Source of the DNA: Novosphingobium barchaimii LL02
GTDB taxonomy: Bacteria; Pseudomonadota; Alphaproteobacteria; Sphingomonadales; Sphingomonadaceae
Direction: 5' to 3'
Assembly (NCBI RefSeq): GCF_001046635.1
Contig: NZ_KQ130454.1
Coordinates: 131,501 to 195,500 of the forward strand
DNA: 64,000 nucleotides
Part shown: one piece after another, positions 9,425-21,163 of the stretch
Numbering within the stretch: position 1 is the first letter of the stretch
Layout: every line of letters starts with the position of its first letter
Translations under genes and position numbers: made by a program
Notes under the pieces: model-generated
The model's database searches: none
Told to the model about the DNA's origin: nothing
What the model saw: the letters and a program-made list of their open reading frames with translations, nothing else

Positions 9425-9449
9425 AAAAATACAGGCCCCCGAAGAGGCC
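9425..9449 (-). terminator. Terminator with UUCG tetraloop between rpsQ and rplN
   Basis: Minus strand: GGCCTC (9449-9444), TTCG loop, GGGGCC (9439-9434), then TGTATTTTT. This is a classic stable tetraloop followed by a T-run. It marks the end of the S10 block. A second hairpin (TCGCCCG/CGGGCGA, 9454-9470) lies just before it. Confidence 0.65.
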
Positions 9450-9525
9450 CGAGTCGCCCGCAACGGGCGAAGGCGGCCCTTTGCCGCATTCACCCGCTCA
9501 GGTCAACTCTCGTCAGGCAAGGCCA

Positions 9526-9551
9526 AAGCCGGAGCCGCTAAGCTCCGGCTT
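9526..9551 (-). other. Perfect 10-bp stem-loop between rpsQ and rplN
   Basis: AAGCCGGAGC and GCTCCGGCTT (9526-9535 and 9542-9551) form a perfect stem with a 6-nt loop, 18 bp past the rpsQ stop. Without a strong T-tract it may be an mRNA-stabilising or processing hairpin ahead of the UUCG terminator. Confidence 0.6.
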
Positions 9552-9568
9552 CGTGTCTCAGCCGAGGA

Positions 9569-9838
9569 TCAAACCTCTGCTTCGAGTGCCGTACCCTTGC
9601 TCGCCTGAAGACGGTCAAGAACTTTCCAGGTCTTGGTCTTCGAGTAGGGCGACGTCTCCTCGATCCGGACTTTCTCGCCGGTCTTGAAGGCGTTGTCCTC
9701 GTCGTGGGCGTGGTACTTCTTCGAGCGGCGGATGATCTTCCCGTAAAGGGGGTGCTTCACCTTGCGCTCGACGAGCACGGTCACGGTCTTGTCCGTCTTG
9801 TCGGAGACGACGGTCCCGCTAAGAATACGCTTGGGCAT
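9569..9838 (-). CDS. rpsQ: 30S ribosomal protein S17
   Basis: Early 16S rRNA-binding assembly protein. 89 residues: [25 protein letters not shown] and [31 protein letters not shown] are diagnostic. Last gene of the S10 block, 12 bp after rpmC. Confidence 0.98.
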   Translation of the reverse strand: MPKRILSGTVVSDKTDKTVTVLVERKVKHPLYGKIIRRSKKYHAHDEDNAFKTGEKVRIEETSPYSKTKTWKVLDRLQASKGTALEAEV

Positions 9839-9850
9839 CGTTGCTTCTCC

Positions 9851-10057
9851 TTACGCCTTCGCCGAACCAGAACGCTCGGCCTGGAGCGTCTTGATGCGGG
9901 CGATGTCGCGACGGACTTCCTTGATGCGTGCCGGACGCTCGAGCTGGCTCGTGGCGGCCTGGAAACGCAGGTTGAACTGCTCGCGCTTGAGGTCGACGAG
10001 GTCAGCGGTCAGCTGGTCGTCGCTCTTGGCGCGAAAGTCTTCGGTCTTGGCGGCCAT
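9851..10057 (-). CDS. rpmC: 50S ribosomal protein L29
   Basis: Located at the peptide exit tunnel, near the SRP and trigger factor docking site. About 68 residues: [30 protein letters not shown]. Two adjacent ATG codons (10060 and 10057) overlap the rplP stop; the second is better spaced from GGGAGG (6 nt) and is used here. Confidence 0.97.
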   Translation of the reverse strand: MAAKTEDFRAKSDDQLTADLVDLKREQFNLRFQAATSQLERPARIKEVRRDIARIKTLQAERSGSAKA

Positions 10058-10491
10058 CATTCGCCTCCCAGGTGGGTCGTGTCGCCGAGACGGGCAACGA
10101 CCTTGGTCTTGATCGGCAGCTTCATCGCAGCACGTTCGAACGCTTCTGCAGCGAGCGGGCCGGCAACGCCGTCCAGTTCGAACAGAATGCGACCCGGCTT
10201 GACGCGGGCTGCCCAGTATTCGACCGCACCCTTGCCCTTACCCTGACGGACTTCGGCAGGCTTCTTGGAAACCGGCACATCCGGAAAGATGCGGATCCAG
10301 AGGCGACCCTGGCGCTTGATGTGACGCGTGATCGCGCGGCGAGCCGCTTCGATCTGGCGGGCGGTGATCCGCTCGGGCTCCATGGCCTTGAGGCCGTAGG
10401 AACCGAAGTTCAGGTCGGTGCCACCCTTGGCGTCGCCCTTGATCCGGCCCTTGAAGGCCTTGCGGAACTTGTGCTTTTTTGGTTGCAGCAT
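10057..10491 (-). CDS. rplP: 50S ribosomal protein L16
   Basis: Organises the A-site tRNA region of the large subunit. 144 residues starting [19 protein letters not shown]; contains [27 protein letters not shown] and [11 protein letters not shown]. Length is slightly above the usual 136-140. Overlaps rpmC. Confidence 0.98.
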   Translation of the reverse strand: MLQPKKHKFRKAFKGRIKGDAKGGTDLNFGSYGLKAMEPERITARQIEAARRAITRHIKRQGRLWIRIFPDVPVSKKPAEVRQGKGKGAVEYWAARVKPGRILFELDGVAGPLAAEAFERAAMKLPIKTKVVARLGDTTHLGGE

Positions 10492-10512
10492 GGTGCTAAC
10501 TCTATCCTAGGA

Positions 10513-11208
10513 TCAGCGGGCCGGACGGACGCCGGAAGTCTGAGCTTCCATCATCAGTCGGTCCTGCGCCATCGGGTCGTGACCAAGGATTTCGCCCTTG
10601 AAGACCCACACCTTGATGCCGATGATGCCGTAGGCGGTCAGCGCCTCGACGTCAGCATAATCGATGTTCGCACGCAGGGTGTGAAGCGGCACGCGGCCTT
10701 CGCGGTACTGCTCGACGCGGGCGATTTCGGCACCGCCAAGACGGCCGCCGCACATGATCTTGATGCCTTCGGCACCCAGACGCATGGCAGACTGCATCGC
10801 GCGCTTCATCGCCCGGCGGAACGCCACGCGGCGGATCAGCTGGTCGGCGATACCCTGAGCAACGAGCCTTGCATCGACTTCCGGCTTGCGGATTTCGACG
10901 ATGTTCAGCTTCACTTCGCTCTTGGTCATCGAAGCAAGCTGCTTGCGCAGCTTTTCGATGTCAGCACCCTTCTTGCCGATGATGACACCGGGACGAGCCG
11001 CGAAGATCGAGATGCGGCACAGCTTGGCCGGACGCTCGATCACCACCTTGGAGATAGCTGCCTGGGGCAGCGTCGCCATGATGGACTTGCGGATCTTGAT
11101 GTCTTCTTCAAGAAGCTGGCGGTAGTCCTGGCCTTCCGCATACCAGCGGCTGTCCCAGGTGCGGTTGATCTGCAGACGCAGACCGATCGGATTGCTCTTA
11201 TGACCCAT
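10513..11208 (-). CDS. rpsC: 30S ribosomal protein S3
   Basis: Forms part of the mRNA entry channel. 231 residues starting [22 protein letters not shown], with a KH domain ([18 protein letters not shown]) and the C-terminal [18 protein letters not shown]. Placed 3 bp after rplV. Confidence 0.98.
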   Translation of the reverse strand: MGHKSNPIGLRLQINRTWDSRWYAEGQDYRQLLEEDIKIRKSIMATLPQAAISKVVIERPAKLCRISIFAARPGVIIGKKGADIEKLRKQLASMTKSEVKLNIVEIRKPEVDARLVAQGIADQLIRRVAFRRAMKRAMQSAMRLGAEGIKIMCGGRLGGAEIARVEQYREGRVPLHTLRANIDYADVEALTAYGIIGIKVWVFKGEILGHDPMAQDRLMMEAQTSGVRPAR

Positions 11209-11211
11209 GGA

Positions 11212-11589
11212 TCAGGCCTCCTCGACTTCGCGAACGACGATCCGGAGCCGTGAGAACGGCTTGAGGATGCGGGTGGACTTGCCGCGACCACGAGCGTGGA
11301 AACGCTTCATGGTGATCGACTTGCCGACCGACGCCTCGGCGACGACGAGAGCGTCGACGTCGAGGTTGTGGTTGTTTTCCGCATTGGCGATCGCAGAGGC
11401 CAGGACCTTGCGAGCGTCAACAGCCATCGCCTTCGTGGAGAAGGAGAGGATGTTCATCGCGTCTTCGACGCGCTGGCCACGGATAAGGGCAGCAACCAGG
11501 TTGAGCTTCTGGGCCGAACCACGAATGTTCGTGTTGACCGCAAGAGCTTCCTTGTCACCGACGCGGCGGGGTGCAGCTTGCTTGCTCAC
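11212..11589 (-). CDS. rplV: 50S ribosomal protein L22
   Basis: Its extended hairpin lines the exit tunnel. 125 residues: [22 protein letters not shown] and the loop [23 protein letters not shown]. Start overlaps the rpsS stop by 4 bp. Confidence 0.97.
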   Translation of the reverse strand: MSKQAAPRRVGDKEALAVNTNIRGSAQKLNLVAALIRGQRVEDAMNILSFSTKAMAVDARKVLASAIANAENNHNLDVDALVVAEASVGKSITMKRFHARGRGKSTRILKPFSRLRIVVREVEEA

Positions 11590-11867
11590 TTGCGCTTGCC
11601 CTTCTTGTCGGCGGCGTGGCCCGGGAACGTGCGGGTGGGAGCGAACTCACCCAGCTTGTGACCGACCATGTCCTCGTTGACCGAGACCGGGATGAACTTG
11701 TGCCCGTTGTAGACCGTGAAGGTCAGACCAACGAACTGCGGGAGAATGGTGGAGCGGCGCGACCAGGTCTTGATCGGGCCACCACGGCTGCCGGCATCCT
11801 GCGCGACTTCAGCCTTCTTGAGAAGGTAGAGGTCAACGAAGGGGCCTTTCCAGACGGAACGTGCCAT
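11586..11867 (-). CDS. rpsS: 30S ribosomal protein S19
   Basis: 30S head protein forming a complex with S13. 93 residues beginning [20 protein letters not shown] with [23 protein letters not shown]. The 6-bp gap to rplB and overlap with rplV indicate one transcript. Confidence 0.98.
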   Translation of the reverse strand: MARSVWKGPFVDLYLLKKAEVAQDAGSRGGPIKTWSRRSTILPQFVGLTFTVYNGHKFIPVSVNEDMVGHKLGEFAPTRTFPGHAADKKGKRK

Positions 11868-11873
11868 CGTGAC

Positions 11874-12710
11874 TTACCTCTTCTTCTTGGCGTGACGCGA
11901 ACGGATGATAAGCTTATCCGTCTGCTTGTTGTTGCGAGTGCGAGCACCCTTGGTCGGCTTGCCCCAGGGCGTAACCGGGTGACGACCACCCGAAGTACGA
12001 CCTTCACCACCACCGTGCGGGTGATCGACCGGGTTCTTTGCCACACCACGCGTAAGCGGACGACGGCCCATCCAGCGCTTGCGACCGGCCTTTGCGAGGG
12101 TCTGGTTGCCGTTGTCGGGGTTCGACACGGCGCCCACGGTGCCCATGCAATCGCCGCGCAGGTAGCGCTGCTCGCCGGAGTTGAGGCGCACGATCACCAT
12201 GCCGCGGTCACGACCGACGACCTGAACGTACGTGCCTGCCGAACGGGCGATCTGGCCACCCTTGCCCGGCTTCATCTCGACGTTGTGGCAGATCGTGCCA
12301 ACCGGCATCTGCGACAGGAGCATGGCGTTGCCAGGCTTCACGTCGGTCTTCTCGCCGGCGACGACAACGTCACCGACCGCAAGACGCTGCGGCGCGATGA
12401 TATAGGTCTGCTCGCCGTCGGTGTACTTCACCAGAGCGATGAAGGCCGTGCGGTTGGGATCGTACTCGATACGCTCCACGGTCGCTTCCATATCGAACTT
12501 ACGACGCTTGAAGTCGATGAAGCGATACTTCTGCTTGTGACCGCCGGCGATACCGCGCGAGGTCACGTGACCCTTGTTGTTGCGGCCGCCGGTCTTGCTC
12601 TTGCCTTCGGTCAGCGCCTTGAGGGGCTTGCCCTTCCAGAGCGACGACTTGTCGACGAGGACCAGGCCACGGCGTGCCGGGCTGGTCGGGTTATATTTCT
12701 TCAGTGCCAT
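11874..12710 (-). CDS. rplB: 50S ribosomal protein L2
   Basis: Needed for subunit association and the peptidyl transferase centre. 278 residues from the conserved start [15 protein letters not shown] at 12710; carries the active-centre region [26 protein letters not shown] with its conserved His. The longer upstream frame has no conserved residues and was not used. Confidence 0.98.
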   Translation of the reverse strand: MALKKYNPTSPARRGLVLVDKSSLWKGKPLKALTEGKSKTGGRNNKGHVTSRGIAGGHKQKYRFIDFKRRKFDMEATVERIEYDPNRTAFIALVKYTDGEQTYIIAPQRLAVGDVVVAGEKTDVKPGNAMLLSQMPVGTICHNVEMKPGKGGQIARSAGTYVQVVGRDRGMVIVRLNSGEQRYLRGDCMGTVGAVSNPDNGNQTLAKAGRKRWMGRRPLTRGVAKNPVDHPHGGGEGRTSGGRHPVTPWGKPTKGARTRNNKQTDKLIIRSRHAKKKR

Positions 12711-12714
12711 CTGA

Positions 12715-13026
12715 TCAGCCCCGCACGCCTTCGGTGACGTCAATCGACTGGCCTTCGGCCAGCGTGACAATCGCCTTCTTCACGTCGCTGCGGCGGTATT
12801 CCCTACCGCGCCAGCGCTTGGTCTTGCCCTTGACGACCAGGGTGTTGACGCCAGTTACCTTGACATCGAACAGCGCCTCGACGGCAGCCTTGATCTGGGG
12901 CTTGGTCGCTGCATCAGCCACCTTGAAGACAACCGCGTTATGCTCGGAGAGCAGGGTCGACTTCTCAGTGATGTGCGGCGAGAGGATCACGTCAAAATGA
13001 CGGATGTCCACGTTGCTCTTAGCCAT
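12715..13026 (-). CDS. rplW: 50S ribosomal protein L23
   Basis: Exit-tunnel protein that binds trigger factor and SRP. 103 residues: [40 protein letters not shown] and [15 protein letters not shown]. Its start overlaps the rplD stop by 8 bp. Confidence 0.98.
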   Translation of the reverse strand: MAKSNVDIRHFDVILSPHITEKSTLLSEHNAVVFKVADAATKPQIKAAVEALFDVKVTGVNTLVVKGKTKRWRGREYRRSDVKKAIVTLAEGQSIDVTEGVRG

Positions 13027-13645
13027 TGAAACGGGCCTCCAGCTTTTCGACAGCGGCGCGGGTCAGCACCAGCGTGTCGTGCTTCAGGATGTCGTAGACA
13101 TTGGCGCCGACAGCAGGAAGCACGTTGACACCGATGATGTTGCGGGCGGCGAGAGCGAAGCCCTCGTTGACCTGCTCACCGTCCATGACGAGGATCTTCT
13201 TGCCGAAGTTCGCCTTGGCGAGATCACCGACGAGAACCTTGGTCTTGCCATCGGCAACGTCGAGCGAGTCGACGATGACAAGGCCGTTCAGGGCCTTGGC
13301 CGACAGTGCCATCTTCAGGCCGAGCGCACGGATCTTCTTGTTAAGCGACGGGTTGAAATCGCGGCGACGTGCGCCGTGAGCCTTACCACCACCGATGAAG
13401 ACGGGAGCTGCACGATCGCCGTGACGAGCGGTACCACCACCCTTCTGGCGGCCGAACTTCTTGCCGGTACGCGCAACATCCGAACGCTCGCGAGTGGCGC
13501 GGGCGGTGCCGCGACGGTTCTCGAGCTGCCAGGTGACCACGCGGTGCAGGATGTCCGCGCGCGGCTCGAGGCCGAACACGTCGTCCGAAAGCTCGATGTC
13601 GGCGTTAGCGGCCGAGCCATCGATATTGAGGACTTGAACCTTCAT
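13019..13645 (-). CDS. rplD: 50S ribosomal protein L4
   Basis: Tunnel protein; in E. coli it represses its own S10 operon through the mRNA leader. 208 residues. It contains the loop region [29 protein letters not shown]. Whether it autoregulates here is unknown, but the structured region upstream of rplC at 14404-14758 is a candidate target. Confidence 0.97.
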   Translation of the reverse strand: MKVQVLNIDGSAANADIELSDDVFGLEPRADILHRVVTWQLENRRGTARATRERSDVARTGKKFGRQKGGGTARHGDRAAPVFIGGGKAHGARRRDFNPSLNKKIRALGLKMALSAKALNGLVIVDSLDVADGKTKVLVGDLAKANFGKKILVMDGEQVNEGFALAARNIIGVNVLPAVGANVYDILKHDTLVLTRAAVEKLEARFNG

Positions 13646-13647
13646 GA

Positions 13648-14403
13648 TTAGCCCTCCTGGCCTTCGGTCGCTTCGGGAGCCGCCACGTCAGCGGGGGTCT
13701 CGGCAGCGGCCGTGTCGTTGATGTTGGAAGCCTGAAGCAGGCCGGCGGGGTACGGAGCCTCAGCGTGACGGTCGACCTTGACGGCGTCCGAAACGGTGAG
13801 CCAGCCATTCTTCGAACCAGGGACCGAGCCCTTGACGAAGATCAGACCACGCTCGTCATCCACGCGGACGACTTCGAGGTTCTGCTGCGTACGCTGACGG
13901 TCACCCATGTGGCCGGCCATCTTCTTGTTCTTGAAGACCTTGCCCGGATCCTGGCGCTGACCGGTCGAACCGTGTGCACGGTGCGAGATCGAAACGCCGT
14001 GGGTTGCGCGCATACCGCCGAAGCCCCAGCGCTTCATAGCGCCCTGGAAGCCCTTACCCTGCGTGTGACCGCCTACGTCGACCAGCTGGCCAGGCACGAA
14101 GTGCGAAGCTGCGATCGTCGAGCCAACCTCGAGGAGGGCGTCGTCGGCGACGCGGAATTCCGCGACGCGCATCTTGAGGGAAACTTCAGCCTTGGCGAAA
14201 TGCTCGCGCTGCGGCTTGGCGACGTTCTTCTGCTTGGCTTCACCAGCACCGAGCTGAACCGCGACGTAACCGTCACGATCAGAGGTGCGGACCGAAACCA
14301 CCTGGCAGCCTTCCAGGGCCAGGACGGTGACGGGCACATGGCGGCCATCCTCCTGGAACAGGCGGGTCATCCCGACTTTCTTGGCGATCACGCCGGTACG
14401 CAT
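13648..14403 (-). CDS. rplC: 50S ribosomal protein L3 with C-terminal extension
   Basis: 251 residues from the conserved start [16 protein letters not shown] (ATG 14403, GGAG 6-8 nt upstream). It contains the Gln-methylation loop region [41 protein letters not shown]. The last 45 residues (Ala/Glu-rich, ending EATEGQEG) go beyond the usual 205-215-residue form. Early assembly protein near the peptidyl transferase centre. Confidence 0.97.
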   Translation of the reverse strand: MRTGVIAKKVGMTRLFQEDGRHVPVTVLALEGCQVVSVRTSDRDGYVAVQLGAGEAKQKNVAKPQREHFAKAEVSLKMRVAEFRVADDALLEVGSTIAASHFVPGQLVDVGGHTQGKGFQGAMKRWGFGGMRATHGVSISHRAHGSTGQRQDPGKVFKNKKMAGHMGDRQRTQQNLEVVRVDDERGLIFVKGSVPGSKNGWLTVSDAVKVDRHAEAPYPAGLLQASNINDTAAAETPADVAAPEATEGQEG

Positions 14404-14758
14404 GACCTTCTCCTTACAGAGGCGTGCGCAGGACCATCCCCCGCACGCGTGTCCAACCCTATTTGTGATACGAACCCCGTCCGGGTCAGGTGTTCCCTGC
14501 TGACCCGGAAATGGGCAGCGGAAACGAGACGGGGGACGCATTCCCGACGCTTCCCGAAGGCGGCGCCAGAGGTATCCCTTGTGTCCCCTTCGGTTTCCCT
14601 CCGGGGCGCTGTCTATGCGGGTTTCTCCCCGCAGAGCCGGCCACTAGGGCCGACAAGGTATTCAGGATCCGAAGATCCGAAATTCGCCTCGATCGTTTAA
14701 AGTCCGATCGGAAAGGACTTATCGGGGCGACCCTTGAGGATCACCCCGTAAGCTGGCT
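14404..14758 (-). promoter_or_regulatory. Structured 355-bp intergenic region between rpsJ and rplC
   Basis: No gene seen. Several hairpins can be drawn on the minus strand: one overlapping the rpsJ stop (AAGCTGGC/GCCAGCTT, about 14751-14772), one with TGCGGG/CCCGCA arms, a perfect 9-bp stem CCGGGTCAG/CTGACCCGG (14481-14489 with 14500-14508), and a GCGTGCG/CGCACGC stem (14422-14428 with 14442-14448) close to the rplC binding site. In most bacteria rpsJ and rplC are only a few bases apart, so this is a candidate regulatory leader. Confidence 0.5.
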
Positions 14759-15070
<312 letters not shown>

Positions 15071-15128
15071 TACCTACTACCGATGAGAAAGAGCCAAAGG
15101 GCCGAAGCCCCAATAAATTCGAGACGCG

Positions 15129-15157
15129 CCCCTACATGGTCGGACCGAGTCGATCAA
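15129..15157 (-). promoter_or_regulatory. Candidate rpsJ promoter
   Basis: Minus strand TTGATC (15157-15152), 17 bp, TAGGGG (15134-15129), predicting a leader of about 50 nt before rpsJ. The element resembles the secY candidate (same spacer, G-rich -10). Confidence 0.35.
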
Positions 15158-15282
15158 GCCCTGATTTCTCGGGCCTCGAAAGGATTTCGGCAGCCGGCCG
15201 CGCGGTTCGTCGCATCCCCTCTTCCCTGCGCCGGATACCGCGCCTAGGCTCTTCCGGCGACGCCTAACAGAAGCCGCTGCCA

Positions 15283-15783
15283 ATGTCCTCAACCACCACG
15301 ACAATTTCCAGCGCGCTTGCCGCGCTCCTGCTTGTGTGCCTTGCGTCCGGCGCCTCTTCAGCCGCCGACGCTTCCTACGGCCCCGTCGGCAAGAACGACC
15401 CCGTCGACCTTTCCAACACCGACGTTCTCACCGGCCACGCCACTCTGCCCGACCCCACAGGCGGCCCAGTGGACGATGCCTGCCTCGCCGCGGCCCGCGC
15501 CAGCAATGGCGGCAATGACGGAACGATCGTCGTATGCTCGCACGGCGGTGACGGCGCCAGCGAACGGGTACCAGCGTCCAGGTCCGTCGACGAAAGCACC
15601 AATACCGGCGACCTGCACCCGCCTGACGTTTCGGGGCTGCCCGGCTGCCTTGGTCCGTGCATCACCATACCGTTCGGCCGTGTGCCGCCGCCGGTCTACT
15701 ATATCGACCTCAGCACCATCCCCGAAGCCCCCAAGGGCTCGGATGCTTGGAAGATCGGGCAAGGAGAGATACGCGCACCCTAG
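15283..15783 (+). CDS. Small exported protein of unknown function between rpsJ and tuf
   Basis: 166 residues on the opposite strand to its neighbours. Residues 1-27 are a signal peptide (hydrophobic core, ASSAADA cleavage region). The mature part contains DACLAAARASNGGNDGTIVVCSH followed by a run ending RVP, which resembles the IvVCgrR...RlP motif of small periplasmic proteins common in sphingomonads; this comparison is from memory. Cysteines at CLGPC suggest an oxidised periplasmic fold. It converges with tuf and diverges from rpsJ. Function unknown. Confidence 0.65.
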   Translation: MSSTTTTISSALAALLLVCLASGASSAADASYGPVGKNDPVDLSNTDVLTGHATLPDPTGGPVDDACLAAARASNGGNDGTIVVCSHGGDGASERVPASRSVDESTNTGDLHPPDVSGLPGCLGPCITIPFGRVPPPVYYIDLSTIPEAPKGSDAWKIGQGEIRAP

Positions 15784-15823
15784 CTTGCCCCGGACGCCGG
15801 GATGCGGTCAGTCGCCCTGGCTG

Positions 15824-15866
15824 CCAAAAACGCGAAATGCCCGGCCTTGCTTGCGCAAGGCCGGGC
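15824..15866 (-). terminator. Strong tuf terminator
   Basis: A perfect 12-bp stem GCCCGGCCTTGC/GCAAGGCCGGGC with a 4-nt loop (15839-15866). On the minus strand it is followed by ATTTCGCG and TTTTT. It lies 33 bp after the tuf stop and ends the str operon. Confidence 0.85.
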
Positions 15867-15899
15867 CAATCACTGTAGCCGTAGCTTCAGATCAGCGAA

Positions 15900-17090
15900 T
15901 TACTTCGTGATCTTCGAAACGACGCCCGAACCAACGGTACGGCCGCCTTCGCGGATTGCGAAGCGCAGGCCATCGTCCATGGCGATCGGCGCGATGAGCT
16001 TGACGCTGATCGTGACGTTGTCGCCCGGCATGACCATCTCGGTGCCCTCGGGGAGGATCACTTCGCCGGTCACGTCGGTGGTGCGGAAGTAGAACTGCGG
16101 ACGGTAGTTGGCGAAGAACGGCGTGTGACGGCCGCCTTCATCCTTCGACAGAACGTAGACTTCAGCCGAGAACTCGGTGTGCGGGGTCACGGTGCCCGGC
16201 TTGGCCAGAACCTGGCCGCGCTCAACGTCTTCACGCTTCAGGCCGCGAACCAGCGCGCCGATGTTGTCGCCTGCACGACCTTCATCGAGCAGCTTGCGGA
16301 ACATTTCAACGCCGGTGACGACGGTCTTCTGGGTGTTGCGGATGCCGACAACTTCGACTTCCTCACCAACCTTGACGATGCCGGTCTCGACGCGGCCGGT
16401 AACAACCGTACCACGACCCGAGATCGAGAACACGTCTTCGACGGGCATCAGGAACGCCTTGTCGGTGGGACGCGGCGGCTGCGGGATGTAGCTGTCGACA
16501 GCAGCCATCAGCTCAAGGATCTTTTCCTTGCCGATGTTGTCGTCGCGGCCTTCGAGAGCAGCGAGAGCCGAACCCATGATGATGGGAATGTTGTCGCCGT
16601 CGAAGTCATACGACGAGAGCAGTTCGCGAACTTCGAGTTCGACGAGCTCGAGCAGCTCGGCGTCGTCGACCTGGTCGACCTTGTTCATGAACACGACGAG
16701 CTGCGGCACGCCAACCTGGCGAGCAAGCAGGATGTGCTCGCGGGTCTGCGGCATCGGGCCGTCAGCAGCGTTCACGACCAGGATAGCGCCGTCCATCTGG
16801 GCAGCACCGGTGATCATGTTCTTGACGTAGTCAGCGTGACCCGGGCAGTCGACGTGTGCGTAGTGACGCTCGGCGGTCTCGTACTCGACGTGTGCGGTCG
16901 AGATCGTGATGCCGCGCTCGCGCTCTTCGGGAGCCTTGTCGATGTTCGCGAAGTCAACGGCGGTGCCGCCGAAAGCTTCAGCCATCACCTTGGTGATTGC
17001 TGCGGTCAGCGTGGTCTTGCCATGGTCGACGTGACCGATGGTGCCGATGTTGCAGTGCGGCTTGTTCCGCTCAAATTTAGCCTTGGCCAT
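15900..17090 (-). CDS. tuf: Elongation factor Tu
   Basis: GTPase that delivers aminoacyl-tRNA to the ribosome. 396 residues: G1 [10 protein letters not shown] (residues 19-28), G3 [13 protein letters not shown]4 NKVDQVDD, domains 2 and 3 complete, ending VVSKITK. Lies 114 bp downstream of fusA. Only one tuf copy is visible here; a second elsewhere cannot be excluded. Confidence 0.99.
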   Translation of the reverse strand: MAKAKFERNKPHCNIGTIGHVDHGKTTLTAAITKVMAEAFGGTAVDFANIDKAPEERERGITISTAHVEYETAERHYAHVDCPGHADYVKNMITGAAQMDGAILVVNAADGPMPQTREHILLARQVGVPQLVVFMNKVDQVDDAELLELVELEVRELLSSYDFDGDNIPIIMGSALAALEGRDDNIGKEKILELMAAVDSYIPQPPRPTDKAFLMPVEDVFSISGRGTVVTGRVETGIVKVGEEVEVVGIRNTQKTVVTGVEMFRKLLDEGRAGDNIGALVRGLKREDVERGQVLAKPGTVTPHTEFSAEVYVLSKDEGGRHTPFFANYRPQFYFRTTDVTGEVILPEGTEMVMPGDNVTISVKLIAPIAMDDGLRFAIREGGRTVGSGVVSKITK

Positions 17091-17204
17091 GTTTCAAACC
17101 TTCTTTCGTCTTGATTTCGAATCTGCGGGTAATCGGAGCGGAGCCCGCGGACGCAGGCGCCGCCCCTAGAACCATTCGTATTGTCAGGCAAGCACTCTTG
17201 GCCG

Positions 17205-19289
<2,085 letters not shown>

Positions 19290-19367
19290 GGGAGAATCCT
19301 TAGCAGGAGTTTTTGGGAGCGAGAGCGGCCTTCAGATAAGACCTTGCCCCCTGAAATAATAGTGTGA

Positions 19368-19405
19368 CGCCCGAATGACCATCCCATACGAGAGGCATCC
19401 GGGCG
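19368..19405 (-). other. Stem-loop between rpsG and fusA
   Basis: CGCCCGGATG pairs with CATTCGGGCG on the minus strand (19405-19396 with 19377-19368, one G-U pair, 18-nt loop), starting 11 bp after the rpsG stop. No T-run follows, so it is more likely an intercistronic regulatory or stability element than a full terminator. Confidence 0.45.
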
Positions 19406-19416
19406 ACACTGCGCAG

Positions 19417-19887
19417 TTACCAGCGGTAGTGCGAGAAGGCGCGGTTCGCGTCCGCCATGCGGTGCGTGTCTTCGCGCTTCTTCACGGCGTTGCCGCGGTT
19501 GTTCGAGGCATCCAGCAGCTCGCCCGAGAGGCGTGCGGCCATGGTGGTCTCGGGGCGGTTGCGTGCCGCGGTGATGAGCCAGCGGATCGCCAGAGCCTGT
19601 GCGCGCTCGGGACGGACCTCGACGGGGACCTGGTAGGTCGCACCACCGACGCGGCGCGAACGCACTTCGATCTGGGGCGAGACGTTGTTCAGGGCGTCAT
19701 GGAACAGCTGGATCGGGTCCGACTTGGCGCGGGTTTCCATGGTTTCCATGGCACCGTAGACGATCGCTTCGGCGATCGACTTCTTGCCGTCGTACATGAG
19801 GTTGTTCATGAACTTGGACAGGATGAGATCCCCGAACTTGGGATCGGGAAGGATAATCCGCTTCTCGGGACGACGACGACGTGACAT
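19417..19887 (-). CDS. rpsG: 30S ribosomal protein S7
   Basis: Initiates assembly of the 30S head and, in E. coli, regulates the str operon. 156 residues from [20 protein letters not shown] (ATG 19887), with [38 protein letters not shown]-like core and [12 protein letters not shown]. The short upstream extension lacks conservation. Confidence 0.98.
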   Translation of the reverse strand: MSRRRRPEKRIILPDPKFGDLILSKFMNNLMYDGKKSIAEAIVYGAMETMETRAKSDPIQLFHDALNNVSPQIEVRSRRVGGATYQVPVEVRPERAQALAIRWLITAARNRPETTMAARLSGELLDASNNRGNAVKKREDTHRMADANRAFSHYRW

Positions 19888-19981
19888 CGCATGTATTCCT
19901 TGTTTTTTCGGGCGGGAGCCTGAGGCCCCCCGCCCGGTCAATCTCTACAATCGTGCGGCGCGATGAAAGCGCCGCGACCGA

Positions 19982-20353
19982 TCACTTCGGACGCTTGGCG
20001 CCGTACTTCGAACGGCTCTGCTTGCGATCCTTCACGCCCTGCGTGTCGAGCACGCCGCGCAGGATGTGGTAGCGAACGCCGGGAAGATCGCGGACGCGGC
20101 CGCCGCGGATGAGCACGACCGAGTGCTCCTGCAGGTTGTGGCCTTCACCCGGGATGTAGGAGATGACTTCGCGGCTGTTGGTCAGACGCACCTTGGCGAC
20201 CTTGCGGAGTGCCGAGTTCGGCTTCTTCGGGGTCGTGGTGTAAACGCGGGTGCAAACGCCGCGCTTCTGCGGGTTCTGCTCCATCGCAGGAACCTTGGAC
20301 TTGGCCTTCTGCGGTTCGCGGCCCTTGCGGACCAGCTGGTTGATAGTGGGCAT
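19982..20353 (-). CDS. rpsL: 30S ribosomal protein S12 with Arg at position 88
   Basis: Decoding-centre protein, 123 residues. Contains [12 protein letters not shown] with Lys43 retained, and [14 protein letters not shown] in which the position equivalent to the conserved Lys (K87/K88 in the common numbering) is Arg88, encoded by CGC at 20092-20090. Lys-to-Arg at this position is a known streptomycin-resistance substitution in other bacteria. First gene of the str operon, with a long leader. Confidence 0.98.
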   Translation of the reverse strand: MPTINQLVRKGREPQKAKSKVPAMEQNPQKRGVCTRVYTTTPKKPNSALRKVAKVRLTNSREVISYIPGEGHNLQEHSVVLIRGGRVRDLPGVRYHILRGVLDTQGVKDRKQSRSKYGAKRPK

Positions 20354-20796
20354 CTATACTCTTCTTTCAAATTGGGAGTGCGATGGATGCGCTCCGAAAA
20401 AATCATCGGCCGAAATACATCGAAGCGCACCGATCGCACCCCGGTTCTGCAAACCGGGCCGATAAGCCTTGCGAAAGGAAGAGTGCGAGAGGGTTCACGA
20501 AGCGGCGATGAAGGAATGCGCGAACCGCGTGCGCCCCGGCAAAGACCGGAACCACCATCGGTTTGCGCAGACCATGAAGGCCGCGAACGTGAGCCGAAAA
20601 ACACTCCACCCGGCGCGAGGCGCTACCGGATTACTCTGCCACCCTGCCGCCCTGCCCGACGCGAATCGGAGAAAGGGACGTGTCTTCCAAGGTCTGTCCG
20701 CAGCGGCGAAACCGCTGGAACTCCACGGAAAACTGCCGGAATGGCAATGTTCAGCTCTATGTCGTCCACCGCGAGTAGACCCGCGAGGGATGCGGG
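20354..20796 (-). promoter_or_regulatory. Putative structured leader upstream of rpsL
   Basis: No convincing gene. Close to rpsL the minus-strand RNA can form nested stems: GTGCGAT/ATCGCAC outside (20439-20433 with 20384-20378), TGCGCT/AGCGCA inside (20429-20424 with 20393-20388), with a T-rich segment in the loop, and a neighbouring CCCGGTT/AACCGGG hairpin (20440-20458). If the promoter at 20797-20825 is used, the leader is about 440 nt, unusually long for a str operon. Confidence 0.4.
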
Positions 20797-20825
20797 CCTG
20801 TAGGGGATTGGGGGGATTGGGTCAA
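20797..20825 (-). promoter_or_regulatory. Candidate str operon promoter
   Basis: Minus strand TTGACC (20825-20820), 17 bp, TACAGG (20802-20797). It is the best promoter-like element in the 810-bp gap between rpsL and the TetR gene. Nothing else is recognised in 20826-21163. Confidence 0.45.
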
Positions 20826-21163
20826 GGACTGAGGGGCCTGGCAGCTTCGCGCCCACCCAAGCCGTTCGAGTGGGAAAATGGCCTGCCAATGAGCGGTCAG
20901 TCCGTTTATGACCGGGGCTGGGACGAAACCGTCGTTCGAGCCCTGCTCCCCGAACGACGGCTTCGGCCGGAAGCGGTCATCCTTGCCGTCCCATCCCCCA
21001 GTGGACGCGAAAGAATGGCGGACTGCGGGTCGGGAGGTTTCGAGAAAGCGATAGCGATCGCTCCCGTCAGCCTGCTACCCAGCTTTCTCAAAAAGGATCG
21101 AGAAATGGGAATCTCATGAACCCGCCTCAAGAGCAGGTTTTAGGAACATGGCCTCGCGGTGAT

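Noticed and set aside
17091-17204. A dedicated tuf promoter in the fusA-tuf gap
   Set aside because: A CTGACA is present but no -10 at a suitable distance; tuf may be read from upstream.
20469-21119. A 216-codon plus-strand frame upstream of rpsL
   Set aside because: No domain, no convincing binding site and it covers the likely str promoter/leader on the other strand.
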